A stretch of DNA of 64,000 nt from JBGSUZ01 sp963677505. Lineage in GTDB: Bacteria > Bacillota > Clostridia > Peptostreptococcales > Acidaminobacteraceae. Below the pieces are notes generated by a model. It searched no databases. It had not been told where the DNA came from and saw only the letters and a list, made by a program, of their open reading frames with translations. The stretch covers positions 1-64,000 of the forward strand of contig CAXXWB010000042.1 of NCBI GenBank assembly GCA_963677505.2, given 5' to 3'. A program made the translations under genes and the position numbers. Of this stretch, positions 35,025 to 44,584 are shown in pieces; the first letter of the stretch is position 1, and the number at the start of each line of letters is the position of its first letter.

Positions 35025-35063
35025 ACTATATTCAATTATACTCATATAGTTTGTTTCTGTCAC
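35025..35063 (-). promoter_or_regulatory. ars operon promoter with palindromic operator
   Basis: Minus-strand GTGACA (35063-35058) and TATAAT (35040-35035) are 17 bases apart. A symmetrical ACTATAT-N12-ATATAGT (35025-35031, 35044-35050) brackets the -10 box, a plausible ArsR site. Confidence 0.6.
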
Positions 35064-35112
35064 CCATTTTTTTGACGTCTATCCCCGTGAAAACCGCTTC
35101 ACTAGAAATCAT

Positions 35113-35163
35113 AAAAAAGGGCCATCTAACTTCGAAATATTATCCGAATGTTAGACAGCCCTC
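35113..35163 (-). terminator. Terminator after the YfcC transporter gene
   Basis: On the minus strand AGGGCTGTCTAAC pairs with GTTAGATGGCCCT, with an inner TTCG/CGAA, and is followed by TTTTTT. Confidence 0.85.
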
Positions 35164-35231
35164 TGCTCTGATTCATTTACGTGCTTTGTTTCAATTGTAT
35201 ATGCTTTTTAACTTTATATACTTTATATCAA

Positions 35232-36748
35232 TTAGAATATAGCTTGAATAACCAACATCACCGCGGCAAAGGCACCAATAATCCCCATGAGCGGCATGAT
35301 GAATTTAAGCCATTTGTCATAGGTAACATCAACCATTGCAAGGGTCGCAAGAATTAGCCCTGTTGGTGTGATAAAAGCCATCAAACCTTGTCCGTAGATG
35401 TAAGCACTGACAATAACGTCTCTTGGCAACCCTACAGTATCTGCTAGTGGCGCCATAATTGGCATCGATAATACTGCCAGACCCGATGAAGAAGGAATGA
35501 AGAAACCAAGAACACTGAATACCAACATCATGACAACTGAGAAGACCCCACCGTTCATTCCTTGGACTGCGCCTGAAGCATAGTAAAGGATTGTGTCTGA
35601 AATAAGACCCGCATCCATGATACCATTAACCGCACGCGCAACACCGATGATAAGTGCTACACCGATTAAGTCCCCTGCCCCTGCAACAAATTTGTCTACA
35701 AACTCTTTTTCAGAAAGGCCTGAGAGGAAACCAATCAAGATTGAAGCGCCTAAGAACAAGGCAGTCATTTCCTCGAACCACCAACCTAGTTTTGAAACAC
35801 CAATAACCATCCAAATAAAAGTACCGAAGAAAATCACCAACATCGTAACTCTTCTCCAGTTGAAAGTAGGTGCATTGGCTGGGTCGTAATGCTTTAAGAA
35901 ACGCTCTTCAATTTCATGCTTTTGATCTGCAATAATTGATAATTCAGGATTTTTCTTAACCTTTTGCGCATATTTAGTAATGTAAATCAATGTAATAATC
36001 ATTGCTAACACGAGCCCTACCATACGAATGGTCAAGCCTTCTGTAAAGGTAATACCAGCTGAATTGGATGCGATAACCGTAGCAAATGGATTTACCGTAG
36101 AGAACATTGTCCCTATAGATGAACCCATGTAAATAGCCGCAATACAGACTATCGCATCATAACCTGTGGCTAAGAATATAGGAATCAAAATCGGATAAAG
36201 CGCAATCGTTTCTTCTGCCATACCAAAAGTGGTTCCGCCTAATGCGATTAATGAGGGAAACGAAAATAATCAAAATAAATTCTTTGCCTTTTGTCGCTCT
36301 TGAAAGCGCTGGCAATACCTGCATCAAAAAGCACCTGTGTGATTAATTACCCCAATTAATCCCCCAAGAATAAAGACAAAATGTTATAATATCAATAGTG
36401 TCGTAAACCCCTGCAATTGGAGATTTTAGAACCTCTACAAAACCTTGAGGGTTTCTCTCCACTTGTTGGTAAGTCCCTGGAATTGCAACTGGCTTGTAAA
36501 CACTGCCGTCTTCAAATTTAGCAACGTCTATTTTAACTTGAAGCTGGTCTAGCGTTGCCTGAGTGCCAGGCATGACGGTTTCGGCACCATCTGAACTGAC
36601 GATTGTAAAGGTGCTGTCATCCCCGTTATATGACAACTTCGAATAAGCACCTGCAGGAACAAAGTATGTCAGCAAGGCTTGCAAATATTAAAACAATGAA
36701 TAATACCGAGAATGCAGATGGAAAACTGATTTTTTTCTTTTTACTCAT
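35232..36748 (-). pseudogene. YfcC-family transporter, multiple frameshifts
   Basis: About 505 residues after repair, with at least five frame breaks between 36690 and 36230. It starts at an ATG at 36748 (MSKKKKISFPSAFSVLFIVL) behind GGGGGAGG, then reads LLTYFVPAGAYSKL, then GGLIGVINHTGAFDAGIA, then a long intact C-terminal part from GMAEETIALYPILIPI to the stop. The SSSGLAVLSMPIMAPLAD segment and the domain layout fit YfcC-type (C4-dicarboxylate/basic amino acid carrier-like) proteins. Substrate unknown. Confidence 0.8.
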
Positions 36749-36974
36749 TTTGTACCTCCCCCTAATATCTCTCAAATGCCAAAACAATGCTATGAATCAG
36801 ATTATGCACTCACTGAGTATATCTGTAATAACATAACATTTTCAATGCTTTGAAGACTATTAGTCTATAGTTACATCTTAAAATTCAGTAATACTTTTCG
36901 AGAAATTAATTTATTGTCACTAGTTTGTTAAAAATTTATTAACATAATTAAATTTTATTAATCGGAGGTGCAAA

Positions 36975-38301
36975 GTGGCTATATTCATCAATTTATTTAT
37001 TACATTATTTTTATTGGTTCTGTCTATCTTAAATGGTGTATTTGTAGGTTTTTCCCTTACTATTTAGCACCCTATTTTTCTTCTTTATCGCAAAGAGAAA
37101 AGGAGCTACCTTCCAGGTTCTTAAATACTCAATAAAAAAAGGGAGTCAAAAAGCCCTCTTACTCCTTCGTATATTTGTATTGATTGGTATTATAACTGGT
37201 ATTTGGAGAGCCTCAGGGACAGTGCCTAGCATTGTCTATTACGGAATTGAATACATGCAACCTCAGTGGTTCATTCTCTATGCCCTTCCTCATGACATCT
37301 TTGGTTTCTCTTCTACTTGGTACATCCTTCGGAACTGTTTGGTACCGTTGGCGTTGCTATAATTTTAATAGCTCGCAGTGGTCATGTAGATTTAAACTTG
37401 ACTGCTGGTGCCATTATGGCAGGAGCCTACTTTGGCGACCGTTGTTCCCCCATGTCTTCCAGTGCCAATTTAGTGGCCAACCTTACGGATACGAATTTAT
37501 ATGACAATATAAAGAGGATGTTTAGAACAGGAGCTCTTCCTCTTTTTTTATCTGTTATTGGATATGGTGTTTTGTCCCAATTTGCGCCATTGAGTCAAAG
37601 CTCTCAAGACATGAATCAGCAGATTCCACAAACTTTTAGTACCCATTGGATTTCATTAATTCCCGCTCTGCTCATTCTTATTTTTGCCGCATTTAAACTA
37701 GATGTTAAGCTTTCTATGTTAATCAGCATTATCAGTGCCGCTGTCATCGCCTTTTTCCCTTCAAGGCTATTCAATCCTAGAAATTATCAAATTCTCCCTG
37801 GTGGGCTTTAGCCTTCCCTCCGGAAATCCTTTAGGTTCTATTATGATGGGTGGTGGCATCTGGTCCATGTGGAAAGCCATTTTTATTGTCTTTGTTTCCA
37901 GTATTCTTGCTAATCTTTTTGAAAATACAGGCTTACTTCACACCCTTGACACTACCTTGGCCAAGGCTAAGGGTCACTTCCAGCTTTATACTCAAATGCT
38001 TGTGGTTGGAACACTTTCCTGCGCCATCGGTTGTAATCAAGCCATCGCCGTCTTTCTATCAGAGCAGTTAATGCGAACACCTTATGAAAAAAACAAAATT
38101 TCAAAGTCAGATCTCGCCATCGATATTGAAAATACAGGGATCGTCATAGCTGCTCTCATACCGTGGAATATTGCTGCTTTTGTTCCCACCGCTACACTTG
38201 GAGTTAGCGCTACGGCTTATATTCCCTATGCTTTTTATCTCTATTTAATCCCTTTGATTCAGTGGTTTATTATTTACAGAAAAAAAGATGCTGTTATGTA
38301 A
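36975..38301 (+). pseudogene. NhaC-type Na+/H+ antiporter, four frameshifts
   Basis: About 440 residues after repair. It starts at a GTG at 36975 with GGAGG upstream. The frame breaks near 37065, 37285, 37345 and 37775; each following segment continues the NhaC pattern: IAKRKGATFQVLKYSIKKG, then FLMTSLVSLLLGTSFGTVG, then GAIMAGAYFGDRCSPMSSSA (an NhaC hallmark), then a C-terminal half with GTLSCAIGCNQAIAVFLSEQ. It probably exchanges Na+ for H+ or an organic ion. Confidence 0.8.
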
Positions 38302-38316
38302 AGCGTCTTATAAAAG

Positions 38317-38359
38317 AAACCTCTAGAACAGTTCAGCTTGAACTCTCCTAGAGGTTTTT
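38317..38359. terminator. Bidirectional terminator
   Basis: AAACCTCTAG pairs with CTAGAGGTTT, with an inner GTTCAGCTTGAAC hairpin, followed by T. It separates the antiporter gene from the convergent dnaJ. Confidence 0.8.
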
Positions 38360-38390
38360 ATTTATGGTCTCATTTTAAGATGGTTTAACT

Positions 38391-39512
38391 TTAATTAAAA
38401 ACATCTTTTATTTTATTGAAAATACTCTTGCCTTCTACATCTTCACCCATACTTTTTGCAAAGGCTTTTAATGCTTCTTTTTGTTTGTCATTGAGCTTTG
38501 AAGGAATAATCACGTTCACGCGAACATATTGATCGCCTTTGCCGTACCCATTTAAATGCTGAATGCCCTTGCCTTTAAGTCTGAATGTTTTACCACTTGG
38601 TGTTCCCTCAGGAATTTTATATGAAACTTTACCATCGAGGGTAGGGACAGTCACTTCGTCGCCTAGAACTGCTTGGCCATAGCTGATATCAATATCGCAG
38701 AAGACATCATTGCCATCTCTCTTGAAAATGTCGTGAGAAAGCACTTTGATCACTACACCAACGTCGCCTCTAGGACCACCTTTTGAGCCTAAATCCCCTT
38801 CTGCTCTAAGGGTTAACTGGTTACCAGTCGACACGCCACCAGGAATTTTAACTTCCATTTTGCGTTTCTTCTTGATTCTACCTTTACCTTTACAAGTGTT
38901 ACAAGGCTTTTCAATTTTCTTGCCAGTACCACCACAGGCATCACATGCACGAACGCTGACCGACTCCCCAAAGAGGGTTCTTTGAGCAAATCTGACTTCA
39001 CCTGTACCGTTACATTTTGTACAAGTATGAACGGGCGAATCTTTCTCAGCACCGCTTCCGTCACAGGTTGGGCATTCTTCTGTTCTGTAATATTCAATTT
39101 CCTTAGTAGCACCAAATGCTGCTTCTTCAAAAGTCATGGTAATATCAACTCTAATATCCCCGCCTTTTTGAGGACCATTTCTTCTTGCAGAAGAAGACCT
39201 GAACCCGCCGCCAAACATTTCGCTAATGATGTCTTCAAAACCACCAAACCCGCCTTCAAAGCCACCACTATAACCGCCGCCATTTTGATTGACCCCTGCA
39301 TGACCGAATTGATCATAAAGACCGCGTTTTTCTGAATCACTGAGGACTTCGTAAGCTTCGTTAATCTCTTTAAAGCTTGCTTCCGCTTCAGGATTGTCTG
39401 GGTTCTTATCGGGATGGTACTTCATGGCAAGTTTGCGATATACCCGTTTTAACTCCTCATCGCTGGCACCTTTGCCTACGCCAAGTACCTCATAATAATC
39501 TCTTTTATCCAA
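38391..39512 (-). CDS. dnaJ: Chaperone protein DnaJ
   Basis: 373 residues, complete type I Hsp40. J domain with the HPD triad (KYHPDKN), Gly/Phe-rich linker (about 75-105), and four zinc-finger repeats (CPTCDGSG, CTKCNGTG, CDACGGTG, CNTCKGKG) followed by the substrate-binding domain. It stimulates DnaK ATPase. The start is a TTG with AAGGCGG about 8 bases upstream. It lies 156 bases after dnaK, with a strong hairpin between them. Confidence 0.97.
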   Translation of the reverse strand: MDKRDYYEVLGVGKGASDEELKRVYRKLAMKYHPDKNPDNPEAEASFKEINEAYEVLSDSEKRGLYDQFGHAGVNQNGGGYSGGFEGGFGGFEDIISEMFGGGFRSSSARRNGPQKGGDIRVDITMTFEEAAFGATKEIEYYRTEECPTCDGSGAEKDSPVHTCTKCNGTGEVRFAQRTLFGESVSVRACDACGGTGKKIEKPCNTCKGKGRIKKKRKMEVKIPGGVSTGNQLTLRAEGDLGSKGGPRGDVGVVIKVLSHDIFKRDGNDVFCDIDISYGQAVLGDEVTVPTLDGKVSYKIPEGTPSGKTFRLKGKGIQHLNGYGKGDQYVRVNVIIPSKLNDKQKEALKAFAKSMGEDVEGKSIFNKIKDVFN

Positions 39513-39592
39513 AAGCCTTACCGCCTTTCCTACGTTAAAGTCATTTTTCTAAGTTGACTGTTTTATTCTTACACCAAATGATGAAATGTAAT

Positions 39593-39626
39593 CACAAGAC
39601 GCCTATAAAATTATAGGCGTCTTGTG
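39593..39626. other. Strong 16-base inverted repeat between dnaK and dnaJ
   Basis: CACAAGACGCCTATAA (39593-39608) is repeated inverted at 39611-39626 with 2 bases between. No T run follows on either strand, so it is not a good terminator. It may be an RNA-processing or stability element that sets dnaK above dnaJ. Confidence 0.6.
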
Positions 39627-39668
39627 CGCATTAGTCAACTGTTGTTAGGCGTACGCCAATGTGTAAAA

Positions 39669-41480
39669 TTAATCAACCACTTCGTAGTCAGCATCTGCAA
39701 CATTGTCGTCTTGCGGTGCGCCACCGTCTGCTGGGCCTTGTGCATTTGCTTTTGCATAGATTTTTTGAGCAATTGGATTGAATGCATTTGTTAAATCTTC
39801 TACAGCTTTTTTGATAGCTTCAGCATCTTCAGTTTCAAGGGCTTTCTTAGCTGCTTCGATTTTTTCTTCTACTTCTACTTTTTCTTGTGGTGTTGCATCT
39901 GCTTCATTTTCTTTAAGTGATTTTTCTACTTCGTAGATCATTGAATCCGCTTGATTTCTAGCTTCAATCAAATCTCTTTGTTTCTTATCTGATTCAGCAA
40001 ACTCTTCTGCTTCTTTAACTTTATTTTGAATTTCATCTTCTGTTAAATGTGTCGATGAAGTAATAGTAATATGTTGAACTTTACCAGTTCCCATATCTTT
40101 GGCACTTACATTAACTATACCGTTGGCATCAATGTCGAATGTTACTTCAACTTGTGGCACGCCTCTTCTTGCAGGCGGAATACCATCTAATTGGAATCTG
40201 CCAAGAGTTGTATTATCCTTTGCCATTGGTCTTTCACCTTGAAGAACGTGGACATCTACTGCTGTTTGATTATCTGCAGCGGTTGAGAAGATTTGGCTCT
40301 TCTTAGTAGGAATTGTTGTATTTCTTTCAATCAATTTCGTAAATACATTACCAAGAGTTTCAATACCAAGTGAAAGTGGTGTAACATCTAAAAGAAGAAC
40401 GTCATGTACTTCCCCTGATAATACGCCGCCTTGTACCGCTGCGCCAAGGGCAACACATTCATCTGGGTTAACACCTTTGTGAGGCTCTTTGTTTGTAAGT
40501 TTCTTAACCGCTGCTTGAACTGCAGGCGTTCTTGTTGAACCACCTACTAAGATGACTTGGTCAAGTTCATTTGCAGTAAGACCTGCGTCGCTCATAGCTT
40601 TTTTAACCGGTTCAACTGTCGCTTCAACTAATTTTTCAGTCAATTGGTCAAATTTAGCTCTTGTAAGGTCTACATTCATATGAAGAGGGCCGTCTGCTGA
40701 CATTGAGATAAATGGTAGGTTGATGTTAGATGTTTGTGTTGTAGAAAGTTCTTTTTTCGCTTTTTCAGCTGCTTCTTTAAGTCTTTGAAGAGCCATTTTA
40801 TCTTTTTTAAGGTCAACACCATTTTCTTTTTTGAATGTTTCAGCCAAATAATCCATAACCAAGTTATCAAAATCATCACCGCCAAGGTGATTGTTCCCGT
40901 TTGTTGCAAGTACTTCGAAAACGCCATCTCCAATTTCAAGAATCGATACGTCGAAAGTACCGCCACCAAGGTCAAATACCATTATTTTTTGTTGTTTGTC
41001 TGTTTTGTCTAAGCCATAAGAAAGTGAAGCCGCTGTTGGCTCATTAATAATTCTCTTAACTTCAAGGCCAGCAATTCTACCAGCATCTTTAGTCGCTTGT
41101 CTTTGAGCATCTGTAAAGTATGCAGGAACCGTAATAACGGCTTCAGTAACTGTTTCGCCAAGGAAAGCTTCAGCATCTGCTTTTAATTTTTGAAGAATCA
41201 TTGCAGAAATTTCTTGTGGCGGATATTTTTTGCCATCAATTTCAACATTATAATCTCTGCCCATTTCTCTTTTAATAGAGCTGATAGTTCTTTCTGGGTT
41301 AGTGATTGCTTGTCTTTTTGCAGTTTCACCCACAAGTCTTTCACCTGTTTTTGTGAATGCCACGATAGATGGCGTGGTTCTATTTCCTTCTACGTTAGGG
41401 ATAACGATTGGTTCGCCCCCTTCAAGAACTGCTACGCATGAATTTGTTGTACCAAGGTCAATACCGATGATTTTAGCCAT
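39669..41480 (-). CDS. dnaK: Chaperone protein DnaK (Hsp70)
   Basis: 603 residues, intact. N-terminal ATPase with IIGIDLGTTNSCVA, phosphate motifs VFDLGGGTFDVSI and LVGGSTRTPAVQ; the interdomain linker DVLLLDVTPLSLGIE; then the substrate-binding domain and a C-terminal acidic tail ending DADYEVVD. GGAGG precedes the ATG. It follows grpE by 100 bases, with no CIRCE directly before it, so it is expressed from the hrcA promoter or a local one. Confidence 0.98.
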   Translation of the reverse strand: MAKIIGIDLGTTNSCVAVLEGGEPIVIPNVEGNRTTPSIVAFTKTGERLVGETAKRQAITNPERTISSIKREMGRDYNVEIDGKKYPPQEISAMILQKLKADAEAFLGETVTEAVITVPAYFTDAQRQATKDAGRIAGLEVKRIINEPTAASLSYGLDKTDKQQKIMVFDLGGGTFDVSILEIGDGVFEVLATNGNNHLGGDDFDNLVMDYLAETFKKENGVDLKKDKMALQRLKEAAEKAKKELSTTQTSNINLPFISMSADGPLHMNVDLTRAKFDQLTEKLVEATVEPVKKAMSDAGLTANELDQVILVGGSTRTPAVQAAVKKLTNKEPHKGVNPDECVALGAAVQGGVLSGEVHDVLLLDVTPLSLGIETLGNVFTKLIERNTTIPTKKSQIFSTAADNQTAVDVHVLQGERPMAKDNTTLGRFQLDGIPPARRGVPQVEVTFDIDANGIVNVSAKDMGTGKVQHITITSSTHLTEDEIQNKVKEAEEFAESDKKQRDLIEARNQADSMIYEVEKSLKENEADATPQEKVEVEEKIEAAKKALETEDAEAIKKAVEDLTNAFNPIAQKIYAKANAQGPADGGAPQDDNVADADYEVVD

Positions 41481-41580
41481 TTTATATTCCTCCTATTTGA
41501 TATGTTTTCTAATGGTTTACTATTTATGATTTTTGTTATGAGACTTCTTCTTTGGGTTTGCTTTCACAGATGATTTCTGC

Positions 41581-42174
41581 TTAGTTTGAAACTTTGACCA
41601 TAGCTGGTCGGATGACTCTTTCATGGAGCGTGTAGCCTTTTTGAAAGACTTCGAGGACCGTATTGCCCCGAGCGCCCTCCCGATCTTCTGTCATGACCGC
41701 ATGATGATGTTCTGGGTTAAACTCAAATCCCTCTGCTTCAATTTCTTTAACGCCGTAACGCTCCAGAATATCGTCAAAGTTCTTTTTAATCATTTCTATA
41801 CCACTAACAACCCCTGCAATTTCTTCATTATCTCTGTCAATGGCACTGATAGCTCTTTCAAAATTGTCATTTACGCCAATCAAGTCCTTCATAATTTTCT
41901 CATTGGCATATTTGATTAAATCTTGTTTTTCCTTTTCAACTCTTTGCGGTAATTTTGATATTCTGCTACCGTTCTGAGAAGAGCTTCATTTTTCTGATTT
42001 AATGCTTCCTTTAAACTTTCAACATTCTCTTGAATGTTTTCGATTTTTCCTTCATCTGCCTTTGTAGCTTCAGCCGTTTCTACAGCTTCTACATTCTTGG
42101 TCAGATGTATTTTCCTCACTGGCAACTTCATTATTGTCGCCCTGAAGATTTTCATATTTTTTATTATCTTCCAC
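41581..42174 (-). pseudogene. grpE: Nucleotide exchange factor GrpE, two frameshifts
   Basis: About 198 residues after repair. It starts with a GTG at 42174 (VEDNKKYENLQGDNNEVASE, acidic tail) behind GGATGG. Near 42100 the frame shifts to KNVEAVETAEATKADEGK and the long coiled coil with LLRTVAEYQNYRK; near 41955 it shifts again to IMKDLIGVNDNFERAI and the GrpE signature region, ending ERVIRPAMVKVSN. GrpE releases ADP from DnaK. It follows hrcA by 24 bases. Because the gene is important for growth, errors in the sequence are more likely than real loss. Confidence 0.9.
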
Positions 42175-42198
42175 TTTATACACCATCCTATTTCATAT

Positions 42199-43227
42199 TT
42201 ACAAATTTATGCCTGAAAACATTTCCGATAAAGTTTCTCGAATGTAATCTGTCACAGAAATAACTTTCCCATAGCCCATTCGGGTTGGTCCTAAAACTGC
42301 TACTCTGCCAGCTACTTTTCCATTAACTTTGTAACCTGTGGATATAGCACTGCAATCCGTTAGGTCCTCAACGCCAATTTCTTTTCCGATCTTAACTGAA
42401 ATGCCCTCCTGGTCTAAATTGCCCACAATGGCCTTGATGATTTCCTGATTGGCTAAAAGGCCCATCATACGTTTCACCTTCGCCGGATCGGCAAATTCTG
42501 GGGTGTCCATAATATGGTTCACACCTTCGACGACGTGTTCCAAATCATCAAACTCTCTAAAGACATCTTTGATGATTGGCACCAAATATTCAACAACACT
42601 TTTAAATTCAGGATGGTCTATGGTCAATCTGCTAACGGATCTTAAATTGATATCCTCAATACTCTGGTTGCAGAATCGATCTGTCAGAATCAAAGAAATA
42701 TTATCAAGTATAGACTGATCTACATCAATAAAATTAATAGGAACTGATTTAAACGCTCCCGAATCACTTACTAAAATAAGCAACACCTTTGCTCCTGCCA
42801 ATTTGACCAATCTAAAATTAGATAACCTACTTTTCTTAAATTGAGGCAAAGTTATGATTACCGTCATTCCCGTTAGTTCCGACAGCAAAGTCGCCGCTTG
42901 GCGAACCACATCTTCTACTTCAATCAGATTGTTGAGCAGAAGTCCTTTTACCAAATCATATTGTTCCTTCTGAGCGTGATCATTTCCGATAAGAGCGTCT
43001 ACGTACAGCCGGTAACCCAAATCCGAAGGAATACGTCCTGCAGAGGTATGGGGTTGGGTTAAATAGCCCAACTCTTCGAGATCCGCCATTTCATTTCTGA
43101 TGGTGGCAGAGCTTATCCCCACAGGGTACTTTTTTGCAATGGTTCTCGACCCTACAGGTTGAGCTGTATCAATGAAGTCATCAATTATTATTTTAAGGAT
43201 TGTCAGCTTGCGATCATTCATGTTCAT
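42199..43227 (-). CDS. hrcA: Heat-inducible transcription repressor HrcA
   Basis: About 342 residues from the ATG at 43227 (MNMNDRKLTILKIIIDDFI). It has the N-terminal winged helix with GISSATIRNEMADLEELGYL and SAGRIPSDLGYRLYVD, then the GAF-like dimerisation domain. HrcA binds CIRCE and represses heat-shock chaperones with GroEL as co-regulator. The start is chosen because GAGGTGG lies 5 bases upstream; a GTG at 43236 is inside that site. It has its own CIRCE and promoter. Confidence 0.96.
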   Translation of the reverse strand: MNMNDRKLTILKIIIDDFIDTAQPVGSRTIAKKYPVGISSATIRNEMADLEELGYLTQPHTSAGRIPSDLGYRLYVDALIGNDHAQKEQYDLVKGLLLNNLIEVEDVVRQAATLLSELTGMTVIITLPQFKKSRLSNFRLVKLAGAKVLLILVSDSGAFKSVPINFIDVDQSILDNISLILTDRFCNQSIEDINLRSVSRLTIDHPEFKSVVEYLVPIIKDVFREFDDLEHVVEGVNHIMDTPEFADPAKVKRMMGLLANQEIIKAIVGNLDQEGISVKIGKEIGVEDLTDCSAISTGYKVNGKVAGRVAVLGPTRMGYGKVISVTDYIRETLSEMFSGINL

Positions 43228-43243
43228 AGCTTCCACCTCTTTG

Positions 43244-43270
43244 TTAGCACTCTGTTTTGTTGAGTGCTAA
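43244..43270. promoter_or_regulatory. CIRCE element before hrcA
   Basis: A perfect TTAGCACTC-N9-GAGTGCTAA lies between the hrcA promoter and its start codon, the classical placement for autoregulation of hrcA-grpE-dnaK-dnaJ. Confidence 0.97.
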
Positions 43271-43283
43271 TATCTACTTTTTT

Positions 43284-43312
43284 AGTATAGACCCTAGCTT
43301 TTATCTTGTCAA
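43284..43312 (-). promoter_or_regulatory. Promoter of the hrcA-grpE-dnaK-dnaJ operon
   Basis: Minus-strand TTGACA (43312-43307) and TATACT (43289-43284) are separated by 17 bases. Confidence 0.88.
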
Positions 43313-43356
43313 TACATTTAAAAAGCAGAATTCATTAAAAAAAACATTCAAAAGTA

Positions 43357-44511
43357 TTAAGAAAGACTTTTGTCTAAAAGTTCAAAACATTCTATAATAA
43401 TGCCATTTGAAATATCCATGCCATATGAAGTAAGCCAAAAATGATCTCGATCCTGCTTTAAATGTCCACTGGCTTCATATTTTTTAATAACACCTTCAAA
43501 CACATAACGAGGATTCTTACCAAATAAAGCCTGATAAGGTTCTATACCTATGCCTTCAGCCATCCTAAGCCCCAACATGACATATTCTTTTTCTTGCTCT
43601 CTTAAAGGAAGTTCTTCTTCAAAGAGAATTGGACGTTTTCCCTCATCCAAAGTCTTTTCATAAGCTTCAAGTGTCTGCTCATTTTCAAAGCGAACGCCGC
43701 TATAATAACCATGAGCACCCACACCTAATGCCAAATATTCTTTGCACCGCCAGTAATTTAGGTTATGAAGGCAGTATTTTTGATCTTTTGCAAAATTAGA
43801 AATTTCATAAAGTTTGTAGCCACGGTTGTCGAGAATTTCTAATGCTTCATGGTAAAGCAAGCGTTCCTGCTCACCACTGAGAACCTGAGCTTCACCGTTA
43901 TCAACTTTCTTTGCCAAAGGTGTATTCTCTTCTAATATAAGCCCATAGTTAGAAATATGTTCAGGTTCTAGGGCTAAAACCTTCTCCAGAGAGGTCTTAT
44001 AGCTCTCTCTGGTTTGTCCAGGAAGCCCAATCATCAAGTCAACATTGATATTATTATACCCAACATTTCTGAGTAACCTGTATGCATTCAAAAAAGTTTG
44101 CCAATCATGTATTCTGCTGATGGCAAAAAGCTCGTCGTCATTGGCAGTCTGAAGCCCTATACTGACTCTATTAGCCCCAATGTGCTTAAAAGCTTTGGCT
44201 TTTTCTAAACTCACAGACTCAGGGTTGGCTTCAAAGCTAAATTCTTTCAACGCTGTCGTATCAAAGTAACGTTCTAATAAGTCACCAATCTCTAATATAT
44301 GTTGAGGTTCAAGAACAGTCGGTGTACCCCCACCAATAAAAATCGTTTCTAACTGAACTTTCCCATAAGACTCATAATACAGAGCCGCTTCTTTTTTTAG
44401 TGCTGACACATATCGATCCAAATCTTTGGGACTAAATGGTCCTGAGTTAAAATCACAATAACTGCACTTTCTTTTACAAAATGGAATATGTATGTACAAT
44501 CCAACACCCAT
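43357..44511 (-). CDS. hemW: Heme chaperone HemW (radical SAM)
   Basis: 384 residues. The radical SAM cluster motif CKRKCSYC sits at about residue 12, with the extra Cys-Phe typical of the HemN/HemW family. IGGGTPTVL and EANPESV follow. HemW inserts heme into proteins; it lacks the extra N-terminal region of true HemN oxidases. Located between lepA and hrcA, its usual place in Firmicutes. Confidence 0.92.
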   Translation of the reverse strand: MGVGLYIHIPFCKRKCSYCDFNSGPFSPKDLDRYVSALKKEAALYYESYGKVQLETIFIGGGTPTVLEPQHILEIGDLLERYFDTTALKEFSFEANPESVSLEKAKAFKHIGANRVSIGLQTANDDELFAISRIHDWQTFLNAYRLLRNVGYNNINVDLMIGLPGQTRESYKTSLEKVLALEPEHISNYGLILEENTPLAKKVDNGEAQVLSGEQERLLYHEALEILDNRGYKLYEISNFAKDQKYCLHNLNYWRCKEYLALGVGAHGYYSGVRFENEQTLEAYEKTLDEGKRPILFEEELPLREQEKEYVMLGLRMAEGIGIEPYQALFGKNPRYVFEGVIKKYEASGHLKQDRDHFWLTSYGMDISNGIIIECFELLDKSLS

Positions 44512-44540
44512 ATTAAAACCTCCTAAATGGTCTATATATT

Positions 44541-44571
44541 AAGAAAGAAGAGCTGTCAATCCAGCTCTTCT
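44541..44571 (-). terminator. Terminator between lepA and hemW
   Basis: AGAAGAGCTG pairs with CAGCTCTTCT, followed by TTTCTT on the minus strand. Confidence 0.75.
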
Positions 44572-44584
44572 AATGATGTGTTTT

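Noticed and set aside
40676..41012. ORFs of 92-99 codons on both strands within dnaK
   Set aside because: Shadow frames of an intact, highly conserved gene.
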